From Flaccisagitta enflata (taxonomy: Eukaryota; Chaetognatha; Sagittoidea; Aphragmophora): a stretch of DNA of 64,000 nt. Made by a program: the position numbers and the translations under genes. A model generated the notes under the pieces. That model had not been told where the DNA came from and made no database searches. It worked only from the letters and a program-made list of their open reading frames with translations. The stretch lies in NCBI GenBank assembly GCA_965153355.1, contig OZ231127.1, positions 85,870,001 to 85,934,000 of the forward strand, read 5' to 3'. Positions 34,286 through 44,936 of this stretch are shown here, piece after piece; the stretch's first letter is position 1, and each line of letters opens with the position of its first letter.

Positions 34286-34808
34286 ATAGTCGCAAAAGCG
34301 TTAGATGGACAGCGGTACCCTTGCCCTGCTTAAGTAGGTTGTGCTTGAAGTTGAAGATGAGAGTAGAGCAGCGACCTCGAAGGAGTCGATGACTTGTGCA
34401 TTCACACATATGGGGAATTTCTGCTCCTTCTTCTCCTCTTTACATTCGTTCGCCCCCCCCCCCCTGACTCAAATCTTAGCCTCGAGGCCCAAATCCCAGT
34501 CTCAAGGCCCAAATCCCTGTTTCTTGGCCCAAGTCCCAGCCTTGAGGCTCAAATCCCAACCTCAAGGCTCACAGGTGGGATTTGGGCCTCAAGGATGGGA
34601 TTTGAGCCTTGAGGATAGCATTCGAGCCTCAAGGTTGGGATTTGGGCCTCAAGTCTGGGATTTGGGCCTTGAGACTAGAATTTGAGCTTTTAGGCTATAA
34701 TTATATTCAGGAGGGGACAAAAACGGACAGAGGAGAAGAAAATGGAGAAAATTCTTCATATGTGTGAAAGCATAGGTCATCGATTCCTTCGGGGCCGCTG
34801 CCCAAAAA
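34286..34808. mobile_element. foldback element with inverting minisatellite core, copy 4
   Basis: The head is GCGTTAGATGGACAGCGGTA. The left arm GAAGGAGTCGATGACTTGTG, CATTCACACATATGGGG is the inverse of the right arm (CATATGTGTGAAAGCATAGG, TCATCGATTCCTTCGGGGCC, GCTGCCC); about 55 paired bases. The minisatellite reads CTCAAGGCCCAAATCCC on the left and GGGATTTGGGCCTCAAG on the right, switching at about 34570. Confidence 0.85.
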
Positions 34809-35035
34809 AGAAAAGAAATGAAATGAAGTGGAATGGCAGTTGGAAAACTGATGGATAGGGATTGAAAGGGGAATGGAAAGGAGAGCGTGTGTGGGTGGAA
34901 AGGAAAGAATAAAAAGAGAGAGAATAGGAAATGGAATGATCAAGGACGGGGGAGAAAAAGAAAGGAAAAATAGACAGGTAAAGTGAGTCGTTGACTTAGA
35001 ATAAGAATATAAAAGGATCAAAATACGTTTCATAA
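34809..35035. other. no recognisable feature
   Basis: Purine-rich, A-rich sequence. No exon or transposon end seen. Confidence 0.4.
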
Positions 35036-35643
35036 TAACCATGGCCAAAAAAAAATCGTACATTGTTTATTTCTACCATAACTTGGTGCTGCTTTTGAAA
35101 AAGTACATAAAATCTATGACCATTCTAAAGAGCTTCGAAAAATCTTTCATCTGAGTTGTCGAACGAAATTTTAACTTGAAAACTTTAGAAGTTATGTTAA
35201 TTTTAAAAAAAAGTGTCAAATTGAAATCTGCCAGATATGGCGTTTTTTACTAACTTGAATTCATGGACTAAAAGTCTTTATTTGATTACCATTTCTAAAC
35301 GGATTGACTTAAAAAGGTCAGCTTTGCGCCATTTTGTAGATAATGAGTTATATTTTCAATTTCCCTTAAATTTTTTTTAGTTTCCATTTGTCAGATATGT
35401 TTTTTATGCTTTTAAAGACAGAACTAAAAGTACTGAATACCTTCAATTGACAGATTATGGGGATGCTCACTTCAAACTGTTGCCATTTCTAAACGAATTG
35501 AGCTATAACTTTCTGCTTGGTCTAGATTTGAAGAACTTTCGAAGATCTTTCAAACGGTCACTGATTTTTTGTATTTTCATTGAGGCTAAGCCGGTCAAAG
35601 GCATCAGAAACCGCCATGTACGGTTTTTTTTTTGCCATGGTTA
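35036..35643. mobile_element. 610-bp MITE, copy 1
   Basis: The ends TAACCATGGCCAAAAAAAAA and the inverse GCCATGGTTA bracket a body that includes ACTTGGTGCTGCTTTTGAAA and GATTACCATTTCTAAACGGA. Copy 2 at 36013-36622 matches over the whole length. No protein is encoded. Confidence 0.85.
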
Positions 35644-35689
35644 ATATTTGGCAAGGCAACCTCATGAACGCTCAAGAGCCAAGAGTGAC

Positions 35690-35805
35690 AGTAACATACT
35701 AATATACTAACATACTAACATATTAACATACTAGCAGACTAACAGACTAACAGACTAACAGACTAACAGACTAACATACTTGCGTACTGACAGACTAACA
35801 GGAGT
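35690..35805. repeat. decamer tandem repeat
   Basis: (CATACTAA/CAGACTAA)-type units of 8-10 bases. Bases 35806-35937 hold nothing assignable. Confidence 0.85.
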
Positions 35806-35937
35806 CATTGATGCATGAGAGAATTTAACTTTGGGACTTCACAGCTAATTTCAAGCACGACAGCAGCTTCAAACACAGCCTATAGCTTTTTTCCCTACAT
35901 GCAAACCATTCTAAATCAGTAAAGTAGACTACAAGTA

Positions 35938-36735
35938 CAACGAGGCCGGATACACGGCTACCAAAGTCGCGTGCTGGTGGGCAGGGGCAGTGATAAAAAA
36001 GGCTATCTGTGTAACAGTGGCAAAAAAAAAAAACGGACACTGCTTATTTCTATCATAACTTGGTGCTGCTTTTGAAAAAGTACATAAAATCTATGACCAT
36101 TTTAAAGAGCTTCGAAAAATCTTCAATTTGAGTTGTTGAACGAAATTCTAACTTAAAAACTCTAGAAGTTATGTTAATTTAAAAAAAGAGTATCAAATGG
36201 AAATCTGCCAGATATGACGTTTTTTTCTAACTTGAATTCATGGACTAAATGTCTTTATTTGATTACCATTTCTAAACGGATTGACTCAAAAATGTCTGCT
36301 TGGCGCCATTTTGTAGATAATGAGTTGTATTTTCATTTTCTCTTAAATTTTTCTTAGTTTCCTTTTGTCAGATATGTTTTATATGCTTTTAAAGACAGAA
36401 TTACAAGAACAGAATTCCTTCTATTGACAGATTATGGTGATACTCACTTCAAACTGTTGCCATTTCTAAACGATTTGAGCTAAAACTTTCTGCTTGGTCT
36501 AGATTTTAAGAACTTTCGAAGATCTTTCAAACGGTCACTGACTTTTTGTATTTTCATTGAATCTGAGCCGGTCAAAAGCATCAAAAACCGCCATGTCCGT
36601 TTTTTTTTTTTGGCCATTGTTATCTGAGCAGATGCAGTGATGGCTAATGCAATAACTGCCCGTAAACGCCCCGAAAAAGACAAAAAAAAATGTCTGACGG
36701 ACGGACTAATCAACGGACAAAGCGATATTGGTTTT
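35938..36735 (+). mobile_element. hairpin-tailed repeat split by a MITE
   Basis: The first part (35938-36012) reads AACGAGGCCGGATACACGGC and GGGCAGGGGCAGTGATAA. The second part (36623-36735) reads ACTGCCCGTAAACGCCCCGA and GACGGACGGACTAATCAACG, ending GCGATATTGG without the usual hairpin. The intact relative at 60797-60984 shows both parts joined. The 610-bp insert is the MITE copy 2. Confidence 0.7.
36013..36622. mobile_element. 610-bp MITE, copy 2, nested
   Basis: Ends TAACAGTGGCAAAAAAAAAA and the inverse TTTGGCCATTGTTA. It matches copy 1 over its length with scattered substitutions and lies within a hairpin-tailed repeat. TATCTG is present on both sides (36004-36009 and 36621-36626) and could be part of a target duplication. 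Confidence 0.8.
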
Positions 36736-36860
36736 TTTTTTCAGTGAATTCACACACAATTTGTGATAAATCGGTCACGTTTGAAGAGACCTTACACCCT
36801 TTTGTCTTTTGTTTTTAGTGGTCAATCACTCGAAAGCGGGTAACGAGTTAGGGTTAGGGG

Positions 36861-37821
36861 CAGGCCTGAAATTAGTATTTTTTTCTGAGCGTGCACACCG
36901 GGCACTCCCCCCAAAATTTTAGCGTGCCCGACAGGAAAAGAGCGTGCCCGGTAAAATGGGTACTTTTAACATACTTTTACTGACACAGTTTTTTTATGAA
37001 GCCTCCCAAAGAGATTGAGATAGCTACTAGTGAAATAACTACAACGATCTTGATCTTTGGAGCGTTTTGATGCAATGTTAAAAAAAACTGGTTAGGCTAA
37101 GCTTCATTTGAATTTATCTTTGTGTGTAAAGGAAGTCATGCCTGCCCCTCAGTTGGTTGGTCGGTTGGTCTGTCAGTCAATTGCGCAAATGTCAAAACCG
37201 CGCAAAACTGCGATCCTGGCGTTAATCTTTATTCTTGTAACCTTCCCACTTTCACTCAATTTCATTCACCCTCCTTCACTTCCATTCACCTTGATTCTTT
37301 TTCATTCACTCTCTATTTTCATCCCTTCATACAAGCGTTCATTAAAAATGTTCATTCATCAAAAACGTTCATAAATGCATTCTTGGTCAGCCAGGCTTTT
37401 TTCTCAGTTGAAAAAAGTAACATTGATTCAACAAATAAGGCTGAAATTCCAGTGTCACACTTTAAAACCCCTGAAGGAAAAGATAAACAAAAAGACCAAT
37501 ACTTGTGCCTCGCGATCTAAGAGAGCATGAATGAATGAATGAATGAATGAATGAATGAATGAATAAATGAATGAATGTATGAATGTATGAATGTATGAAT
37601 GAGTGATTGGTTAAAGGATTTAAAAGCGAGAATGTGAAAAGAAGGCTGAGAACGCTCATTTTGCACATTTTTTTCCCATTTTTTTTTAAAGCATGAGAGA
37701 TAAAAAAAAAATAAAAGAGACACAAGAGCGTGCACGCCGTGCACGCAGCTAGCAAAAGCTGCGTGCCCGACAGCAAAACTGCGTGCACCGGGCACGCGGG
37801 CACGCTCTATTTTCAGGCCTG
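36861..37821. mobile_element. hAT-like MITE with exact 8-bp TSD in TTAGGG-like DNA
   Basis: Inward ends CAGGCCTGAAAT and CAGGCCTGAAAAT, followed on both sides by AGCGTGC and CCGGGCAC words in inverted order. GTTAGGGG lies at 36853-36860 and 37822-37829. An (ATGA)n run (about 37526-37600) is inside. No transposase frame was seen. Confidence 0.9.
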
Positions 37822-37930
37822 GTTAGGGGTATGGTAAGTGTTAGGGTTAGGGATAAGGTCAGGGATATTTTTAGGGGTGAGGTTAGGGTTAGGGTTAGGG
37901 CTAGTGTTAGGGGTAGGGGTGTTTTAGGGG
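37822..37930. repeat. degenerate TTAGGG-type repeat
   Basis: GTTAGGGTTAGGGATAAGG, GGTTAGGGTTAGGGTTAGGG and TTAGGGGTAGGGGTG continue GAGTTAGGGTTAGGGG on the other side of the MITE (36846-36860). It resembles an internal remnant of a TTAGGG telomere-type repeat; the units are too degenerate to be an active telomere. Confidence 0.75.
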
Positions 37931-38201
37931 TTGATATCTACTTGCCGATAGAAAATTTGCTCTAGCGGAATTTTTGGGAAATTCAAGTGCGACTTCATCT
38001 ACAAAATTACCAATTCCCCAAAGCCCCTTTCCATACACCGACGACAGATATCCTCTTGAGTGGTAATGACAGAATCCGCCAGAGTAAAAATGCAAATGGC
38101 GCTATCAGCGAAACGACGGAATAAACAATAATCCGATCCATGATGTTCTATGGCTACATATCAGGAAAAGTTGGCTCTATCATAATGCGTTTTGTCACTC
38201 A

Positions 38202-38203
<2 letters not shown>

Positions 38204-38263
<60 letters not shown>

Positions 38264-38360
38264 AGAGACAGAGAGAGAGAGTCAAAGACAGAGAGAGAGA
38301 GTCAAAGACAGAGAGAGAGAGTCAAAGACAGAGAGAGAGAGTCAAAGACAGAGAAAGAGG
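38204..38360. repeat. (GA)n with 20-bp GTCAAAGACAGAGAGAGAGA repeat
   Basis: About 56 bases of GA, then four 20-bp units. Bases 37931-38203 hold nothing assignable. Confidence 0.95.
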
Positions 38361-38454
38361 GCTTGGTTGAAGACAAAGTGTTTGAGATTAGCGATCAAGA
38401 TGGACTGGAGATTTGTCGGTTTTGGGATGTACTTTCATTCTCTCAGGAAAGTGC

Positions 38455-39085
38455 CGACGAAACGAGCAGAGAAAGGATAAATGAGCAGAGAAAAGATGAA
38501 TGAGCAGAGAAAGGATAAATGAGTAGGGTAGGGTTAAATGAGCAGAGAAAAGATAAATGAGCAGAGAAAGGATAAATGAGCAGAAAAAGGATAAATGAGC
38601 ATAGAAAGGATGAATAAGCAGAGCAAGGATAGATGAGCAGAGTAGGGATAAATGAAGAGAGAATGGGTAAATGAGCAGAGAAAGGATATATGAGCAGAGA
38701 AAGGATAGATGAGCAGAGTAGGGATAAATGAAGAGAGAAAGGGTAAAAGAGCAGAGAAAGGATAAATAAGCAAAGAAAGGATAGATAAGCAGAGAAAGGA
38801 TAGATGAGCAGAGTAGGGATAAATGAAGAGAGAAAGGGTAAATGAGCAGGATAGGGATGAATAAGCAGACAAGGATAAATAAGCAGAGCAAAGATAGATG
38901 AGCAGAGTGGGGATAGATTTAAGAGAGAAAGAGTAAATGAGCAGAGAAAGGATAAATAAGCAGAGAAAGGGTAAATAAGCAGGGAAAGGATAAATGAGCA
39001 GAGAAAGGATATATGAGCAGAGTAGGGATAGATGAGCAGAGTAGGGATAAATGAGCAGGATAAGGATAATTGAGCAGAGTAAGGA
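38455..39085. repeat. 18-20-bp minisatellite
   Basis: (ATGAGCAGAGAAAGGATAA) units with variants GTAGGGATAAATGAAGAGAG, about 32 copies. The long minus-strand frames (Ser-Phe-Leu-Cys/Ala-His-Leu rich) come from the repeat. Confidence 0.95.
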
Positions 39086-39429
39086 AAATCTCTCACATCT
39101 TAACTGTGGATTCGCAAATTCACGCTCTGATGCAAATTGGATTGGACGACTCACAAAGCCCTCTTTGAATGCCTGAGTGAGCAACTGGGACATGAGCCTA
39201 ATCCTAAGTGAGTAACGGGGACATGAGCCTAAGCATAAGTGAGAAACCTCGACTTAGTCTCTGAACTAACAGGATGAAAAATCAAGCGATGAAAGAAGTA
39301 ACAACGAACTAGTAAAGGATTTAGAAGACGATCTCACAAACTAAAGAACGAAAAAATTCCCCAAGAAGAGAACGCTAAAACGCTAAAACGTAGATTGACA
39401 ACGTTTGCACAAAAAAAGAACAACGCGGC

Positions 39430-39975
39430 TGCAAATGGTAGCGGAAGGAAGCAGTTGGAGGCGGATGGAAGTGGTTGGAAGTGGTGAATTCCGGCTTTAA
39501 GCGGTTGGATGCGGATGGAAGTGGCTATGGATACGGGAATAATAAGCGCCTCAGTGGAAGCAGTTGGAAGCAGATAGAAACGGATGGTAGCGGTCAGAAG
39601 CGGTTGTAGGTGGTTGGGAGTGGCGAATAGCAGCTTTATGTGGTTGAAAGCTGCCGGATGCGGATGGTAGCGGTCAGAAGCGGTTGAAGTTGGTTGGAAG
39701 TGGCGAATAGCAGCTTTATGTGGGTGAAAGCTGCCAGATGCGGACGGTAGTGGTTGGAAACAGTTGGAAGCGGTTGGGAGTGGTAAATAGCAGCTTTATG
39801 TGGTTGAAAGCTGCCAGATGCGGATGGTATCGGAAGGAAACAGTTGGAAGCGATTGGGAGAGGTGAATAGCAGCTTTATGTGGTTGAAAGCTGCCAGATG
39901 CGGATGGTAGCCGTAGGAAGAGGGTAGAAGTGGCTATTGGCGAATAGTGGTTGGAAGTAAATGAAAACGGATGGA
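39430..39975. repeat. about 120-bp tandem repeat of GCGGATGG units
   Basis: Higher-order units contain AGCAGCTTTATGTGGTTGAA, AGCTGCCAGATGCGGATGGT and GGAAGCGGTTGG. The blocks are themselves made of 10-12-bp GGTTGGAAGT words. Bases 39086-39429 hold nothing assignable. Confidence 0.85.
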
Positions 39976-40064
39976 AGTTGGGCTTATAAGTGGGTTCCGG
40001 ATTCACAGGTCAGCACAAAACCTGGAATAGAAATCCGACAAATCACGAAGTCGAATCGAAGCCG

Positions 40065-40325
<261 letters not shown>

Positions 40326-40345
40326 ATGGACCTTACGAGCCAAAT

Positions 40346-41059
40346 TGTCAAAGGTTCCCACCAGACTACAGAACTCATGACATAACTGAACTGATTCATG
40401 GTTCAATAACATCTACTTTTTAAATCAAAGTGGAACACATTTTACAATGATTGAATATATTTGAGTAACCCATACATGACATTGGGAGTATCATGGCTTT
40501 CCACTATTTAATATAGTCAAAGGGGTAATGAAGCTAAAGTCAAGTTTACAGGCGGACTTATTGGGATAATTGGCACCAGGCATTAACTTACATTTGAAGC
40601 GGGGTAGTGGTTTCACTAACTTTGGAGGTACAAAATAGAATTAAACAATGATATGAGAATTACAAAGTTTGGTTAAGGTTGTTGAATAAATGTTGTAGAT
40701 CTTCTTGGTAAGAGTTCTTGAAACGCAAGGTTGAGTTTGTTGAATTGAAATGATGCCTAGTGGATGGACGCTCCTGCTTATATACCCTATGAGCATTTTG
40801 CCTGGCCGCCAGGCTAAAACGGACCTTCACCTGGCCGCCAGGCATAGAAAACTGGACTACAGCCTGGCCGCCAGGCTGCAGATTTTATTGCTTTTCTCAA
40901 AATCTTTAATGGTTTATTTTATTGTTTCTAAAAAGGCGTTGAGTGCGTCTTTCTTTACTGCGTTGTTTCTTGTTGTGATTTTGCTACACTGTTGAGGTTG
41001 ACTCAATGATCTAATTCATGGGCAGTCCATGGGCAGGCTTGGTGATCCAGCCCATGACA
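40346..41059 (-). repeat. 3' LTR (714 bp)
   Basis: On the minus strand it begins TGTCATGGGCTGG and ends CCTTTGACA, so TGTCA...TGACA closes it. It lacks a 10-base and a 9-base segment present in the 5' LTR. A TATA-like TATATAAGC lies near 40778-40784. Confidence 0.95.
40801..40876 (-). promoter_or_regulatory. triplicated CCTGGCCGCCAGG motif in U3
   Basis: The near-palindrome CCTGGCCGCCAGGC occurs at 40801-40814, 40830-40843 and 40863-40876, just upstream (minus strand) of the TATA box, and again in the 5' LTR at 44513, 44532 and 44565. It is unchanged in all six places. The position and conservation suggest a transcription-factor site, but no factor is assigned. Confidence 0.55.
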
Positions 41060-41072
41060 TCCCCCTCCTCTA
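41060..41072 (-). other. polypurine tract
   Basis: Minus strand AGAGGAGGGGGA directly precedes the 3' LTR, as expected for the plus-strand primer of reverse transcription. Confidence 0.85.
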
Positions 41073-41558
41073 TGGCGCTTAGTCCCATAAGCGTTGTAGA
41101 TTTCCAGATGTCTTTCTGTTGTCCAAAACAATTCTTATGATGTCCATGATTTCTCCAGTTCTTCCATTTTTTGTTTACATTTAGCCATTTTGCAAAAGTG
41201 GAAACCAAACTAAGAGACAGGTTGTTAAAATTTTCAAACTGAGAGTGAATCAAATGGTAGGTTGAGCCCAGGATTTAGATTCATAAAAAGATCTTTCTTT
41301 CTGGCCATATTCATTGGGCATTACAACTTTGGATAAATGTACATTTTATCCTTTGTGTGATTTTTTTAGTACCTGGGAAAATGGGGTGGCCAGTTGCACT
41401 GTGACTCATAAACATAACCCCATTCAATTGCTTTTTTTTTTTTTAAAGTGGAGCTTGAGTTAACCATTTTTGACCGGTGGTTACTCAAAATGCCCAAAAT
41501 CTATATCTGTATTCAACCATGTCCAATAGACCCCTTTTGGTAACTTCTGTCACTAAAC

Positions 41559-42557
41559 CTAAAACTTGCAATTTCTGGCCAAATGACCTCTTTGCCCACA
41601 TTTGTAGCATTGGCGCATCTCTTTTCCCTCATTTTCATATTCTTCATTTTCTTCATCACTTTCATAAAAATTGTTTTCTTCTTCTTCTGTAGTGATTTCC
41701 ATAACTCCTTGACTGCTATCCAATTCACTTTCTGCAGCTGTTGCAAATCTGACAGCATCTTCATATGTAGCTGGGAGCAACTGTCTGACATTCCTTACAA
41801 TTGGCTCTCGCAATCCTCTCAGAAATTTCTCCTTTACTCTTGTTTTCAGCTCTGTAGGGCTCAAGGATCCAAAGGCTGATCTTGCCAAAATAAACAAGTT
41901 GTTTCCAAATGATCGCGCATCTTCATTAGATTTTTGTTGACGATTGAAGAACAAGTTAGAGCTCAAACTAGCATCTTCAATGCAAACAGCATCTTGAAAT
42001 TCTTTAAGTAGAATCTGTATGTCCTTTGCCTTTGTTACATCACTTTCGATAACCAAAAGCCAATTTGAGAGATATGGATCTGACAAAGCTAATGTAACAT
42101 TACTGATACACATATCCCTTGTCATAGTAGGATATGCCTTGAAAAATCCTTTTAGTGTGTCAACATATGTTTTGATTGACATCTTACTTGGATCAAATGG
42201 CCTGAGAGATGGAGGTTTTGTATCACGATGCTCTCCCATTTGCGCAAGCTTCTTCAGCAAGTCAGCAGTTGATTCCTGCGGCGGTGGCTCTGCTGCTGAA
42301 CGGCGATATCTTGATCTTGGGGGATCATTTTCAAGGAGCAAAATTTTCTGGTCTTTTTCAGCATTTTCTTTCTTTAATCGAGCCAATTCTTTTCTAAGAT
42401 GGTTAACATCATTTTCATTGGATGATCCAGTTGAAGAAACAGCGGCTTCAGTGGTTGAAGCTCCAACCTCAGCAACTGCTCCTCCACCATCAATATGTAG
42501 AATGACATCTTGTAGTTCATCAAAGTTGATAAACTTTTCTCTCGCAGTAGTTTCCAT
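41559..42557 (-). CDS. gag: Gag-like polyprotein with CCHC zinc knuckle
   Basis: 332 codons from ATG 42557; the frame stays open upstream to an acceptor-like TTCAACTTCTGCAG at about 42595, so a spliced or non-AUG start is possible. The N-terminal third has a coiled-coil-like stretch (LRKELARLKKENAEKDQK). A helical capsid-like region follows (FDPSKMSIKTYVDTLKGFF, RQLLPATYEDAVRFATAAES), then an acidic linker and a C-terminal zinc knuckle CYKCGQRGHLARNC (C-x2-C-x4-H-x4-C). The stop comes right after the knuckle, where Ty3/gypsy elements usually shift into pol. It should form virus-like particles and bind RNA. It is the only protein of the element. Confidence 0.9.
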   Translation of the reverse strand: METTAREKFINFDELQDVILHIDGGGAVAEVGASTTEAAVSSTGSSNENDVNHLRKELARLKKENAEKDQKILLLENDPPRSRYRRSAAEPPPQESTADLLKKLAQMGEHRDTKPPSLRPFDPSKMSIKTYVDTLKGFFKAYPTMTRDMCISNVTLALSDPYLSNWLLVIESDVTKAKDIQILLKEFQDAVCIEDASLSSNLFFNRQQKSNEDARSFGNNLFILARSAFGSLSPTELKTRVKEKFLRGLREPIVRNVRQLLPATYEDAVRFATAAESELDSSQGVMEITTEEEENNFYESDEENEEYENEGKEMRQCYKCGQRGHLARNCKF

Positions 42558-42597
42558 TCCATGTTGATCATTTTGACATGACAAGTGTTCCTGCAGA

Positions 42598-44008
42598 AGT
42601 TGAAAAATGAAAAAAAAAAATTAAGCACCTCTGTTTTACTTTTTTTCTTAAAGTTCTATTCTTTTTCTATTCTTTTGCTTTTTTTTTTCTCTTTAAGCTC
42701 TGGTACTTCTCGTTCACTTTTCTTTTCTTTATTTTTCTTCCTTTCCCTCTTTCTTTTTTTTTCTTCTTTCTTTCTTTCTTTCTTTCTTTCACTTTTTTCT
42801 TTCTTTCTTTCTTTCTTCCTTTCTTTTTTTTTTCTTCCTTTCTTGATTTCATTTTTTTTTCATTTTTTTTCTCTTTCTTTCTTTCATTTTTTTCTTTTTT
42901 CTTTAACTCTTCTTTTTTTTTTCATCTTTCTCATCTTTAACTCTTCTTTTTTCTCATTTTTTTTTCATTTTGGTTTCAATAGGCTTTCTTTTTTTTTTCA
43001 GCTGTCTTATTAGCTTTACTATTACAAAGAAATTTTTCATATTTGTTTAAATAAATACATGCTGATTTTTTTTAAACTTCTTCTTTTTTTCAATTTGTAT
43101 TTGTCAATAGGACTCCTATGGGTTGTAAATTTTGCAACATCACCATTTCAGTCCTCTTGCCATGAAGTTTCATATCTTCAGTCAACAACCATTATCCCAA
43201 ATTCTTAATTTTTTTTTCATAATAAGATCCACTAGATTCTCATATCTTATAACAAGACATGTTTTTGTTTTCATTTTATTTTTCATCAATCTATTTTGCT
43301 CTCATTCCAAAGCTTCAAAACGGGATTTTCATTTAAAATCACACATGCCTCTTCTATTTATGTTCTTTTTTTTCATTTTCACACCATTTCAGTCTTTCTG
43401 AATTGTCGAGACAGAGTTTCCTAGAAATCATCACTCTTTTTTTTTTTTTTTTTTATTCATAACATCTGTCCCACCCATCTTGAATATTTCTTACTTGGTC
43501 ATCATGTCTTTCTTTTTCTTCATATCCAAGGGCTTGGTCTCCGGTCAAAGCCTTCACCATTGGGCCACTCCCACGGCCTGTGAGTGTGCCTTCCATTGCC
43601 GTCCTGCACTGAACAAAGAAGAGAAACAAAATTAACATTTGCTTCATGGTGTCTTCTATCTATGAAAACATCTTATTTCATCCAAATTCCCAAAAAGGTT
43701 TTCTTCCCCATTATCAACCGCGGTTTTTGACACCATTACTAAATGATTTGATCCTCTTGTCTAACAGAAGTACTCAAATGTTTCAATCATTGATCAGTCT
43801 ATCACCTTACTCTTCCACTGAGATCGTAGATCTTAGACAAAACATAGTCTGAGTCACTTCAGGAAACTTTCATCTCTTTAGACTAAAGAACTTGGTTTCC
43901 TTGGAGATGCATAAACAACTCAGAATCTTTGTGAAATCTTAGAAAAATTTTTTTTTTCTTTTCATTTTTCTTTTCACAAAAGTGTCTTGAACATTTCTCA
44001 TGTCTAAG
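42598..44008 (-). other. 5' leader of the retrotransposon
   Basis: On the minus strand this lies between the primer site and gag. It is A- and AAAG-rich (42600-43000 and 43436-43455) and includes a 64-codon frame at 43453-43647 of unknown meaning. No pol-like sequence. Confidence 0.7.
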
Positions 44009-44026
44009 ATCCCGGACGAGCCCCCA
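44009..44026 (-). other. primer binding site, tRNA-Pro type
   Basis: Minus strand TGGGGGCTCGTCCGGGAT, 18 bases, two bases after the 5' LTR. It is identical to the tRNA-Pro primer site known from murine leukaemia virus, which reflects the conserved 3' end of tRNA-Pro and not relatedness. Confidence 0.9.
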
Positions 44027-44028
44027 TT

Positions 44029-44761
44029 TGTCAAGGGTTCCCACCAGACTACAGTCTTAGTGAGAACTCATGACATAACTGAACTGATTCATGGTTCAAT
44101 AACATCTACTTTTTAAATCAAAGTGGAACACATTTTACAATGATTGAATATATTTGAGTAACCCATACATGACATTGGGAGTATCATGGCTTTCCACTAT
44201 TTAATATAGTCAAAGGGGTAATGAAGCTAAAGTCAAGTTTACAGGCGGACTTATTGGGATAATTGGCACCAGGCATTAACTTACATTTGAAGCGGGGTAG
44301 TGGTTTCACTAACTTTGGAGGTACAAAATAGAATTAAACAATGATATGAGAATTACAAAGTTTGGTTAAGGTTGTTGAATAAATGTTGTAGATCTTCTTG
44401 GTAAGAGTTCTTGAAACACAAGGTTGAGTTTGTTGAATTGAAATGATGCCTAGTGGATGGACGCTCCTGCTTATATAGTATATATACCCTATGAGCATTT
44501 TGCCTGGCCGCCAGGCTAAAACGGACCTTCACCTGGCCGCCAGGCATAAAAAACTGGACTACAGCCTGGCCGCCAGGCTGCAGATTTTATTGCTTTTCTC
44601 GAAATCTTTAATGGTTTATTTTATTGTTTCTAAAAAGGCGTTGAGTGCGTCTTTCTTTACTGCGTTGTTTCTTGTTGTGATTTTGCTACACTGTTGAGGT
44701 TGACTCAATGATCTAATTCATGGGCAGTCCATGGGCAGGCTTGGTGATCCAGCCCATGACA
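44029..44761 (-). repeat. 5' LTR (733 bp)
   Basis: TGTCA...TGACA ends. It has an extra GTATATATAC-like segment beside the TATA box (about 44471-44487) compared with the 3' LTR, and an extra 10 bases near 44054. Confidence 0.95.
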
Positions 44762-44936
44762 CAAATACACAGGGAGTCAGAGACACAGAGAGGATCACGA
44801 ACACAAGGAGGAGGCACTGAAAGAGTATCAGGACTTGGAATAACTGTTGGACTCAAATTCGGGGCTGAAGGGTCGGGTTGCCAGAACACGTTACCATAAA
44901 GGATGTTTTGTTTGAAAATTAATGGTTAAGCTTGAA

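Larger units (their letters stand above)
40346..44761 (-). mobile_element. gag-only LTR retrotransposon, complete ends
   Basis: Two near-identical LTRs (40346-41059 and 44029-44761) bracket a 2,969-base interior on the minus strand. Target duplication CAAAT lies at 40341-40345 and 44762-44766. A tRNA-Pro-type primer site (44009-44026) sits 2 bases inside the 5' LTR and a polypurine tract (41060-41072) abuts the 3' LTR. The only clear protein is Gag. No protease, reverse transcriptase, RNase H or integrase motif is found in any frame, so it is non-autonomous and would depend on a relative. It is comparable in layout to the TR-GAG elements described in plants. The LTRs differ by about four substitutions and two small indels, so the insertion is young. 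Confidence 0.92.

Noticed and set aside
37822-37930. Chromosome end
   Set aside because: TTAGGG units are few and degenerate and unique sequence continues on both sides.
40660-40845. 61-codon frame repeated in both LTRs (also 44353-44547)
   Set aside because: It lies within the LTR, crosses the TATA region, and shows no conserved motif; a shadow frame.
41011-41253. Possible remnant of pol at the 3' end of the retrotransposon
   Set aside because: The 80-codon frame runs across the polypurine tract into the LTR and shows no reverse transcriptase, RNase H or integrase motif.
44009-44026. Endogenous gammaretrovirus because of the murine-leukaemia-virus-type primer site
   Set aside because: The primer site reflects tRNA-Pro. 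There is no env or pol, the target duplication is 5 bp, and Gag ends in a single CCHC knuckle in an element with invertebrate-style surroundings.
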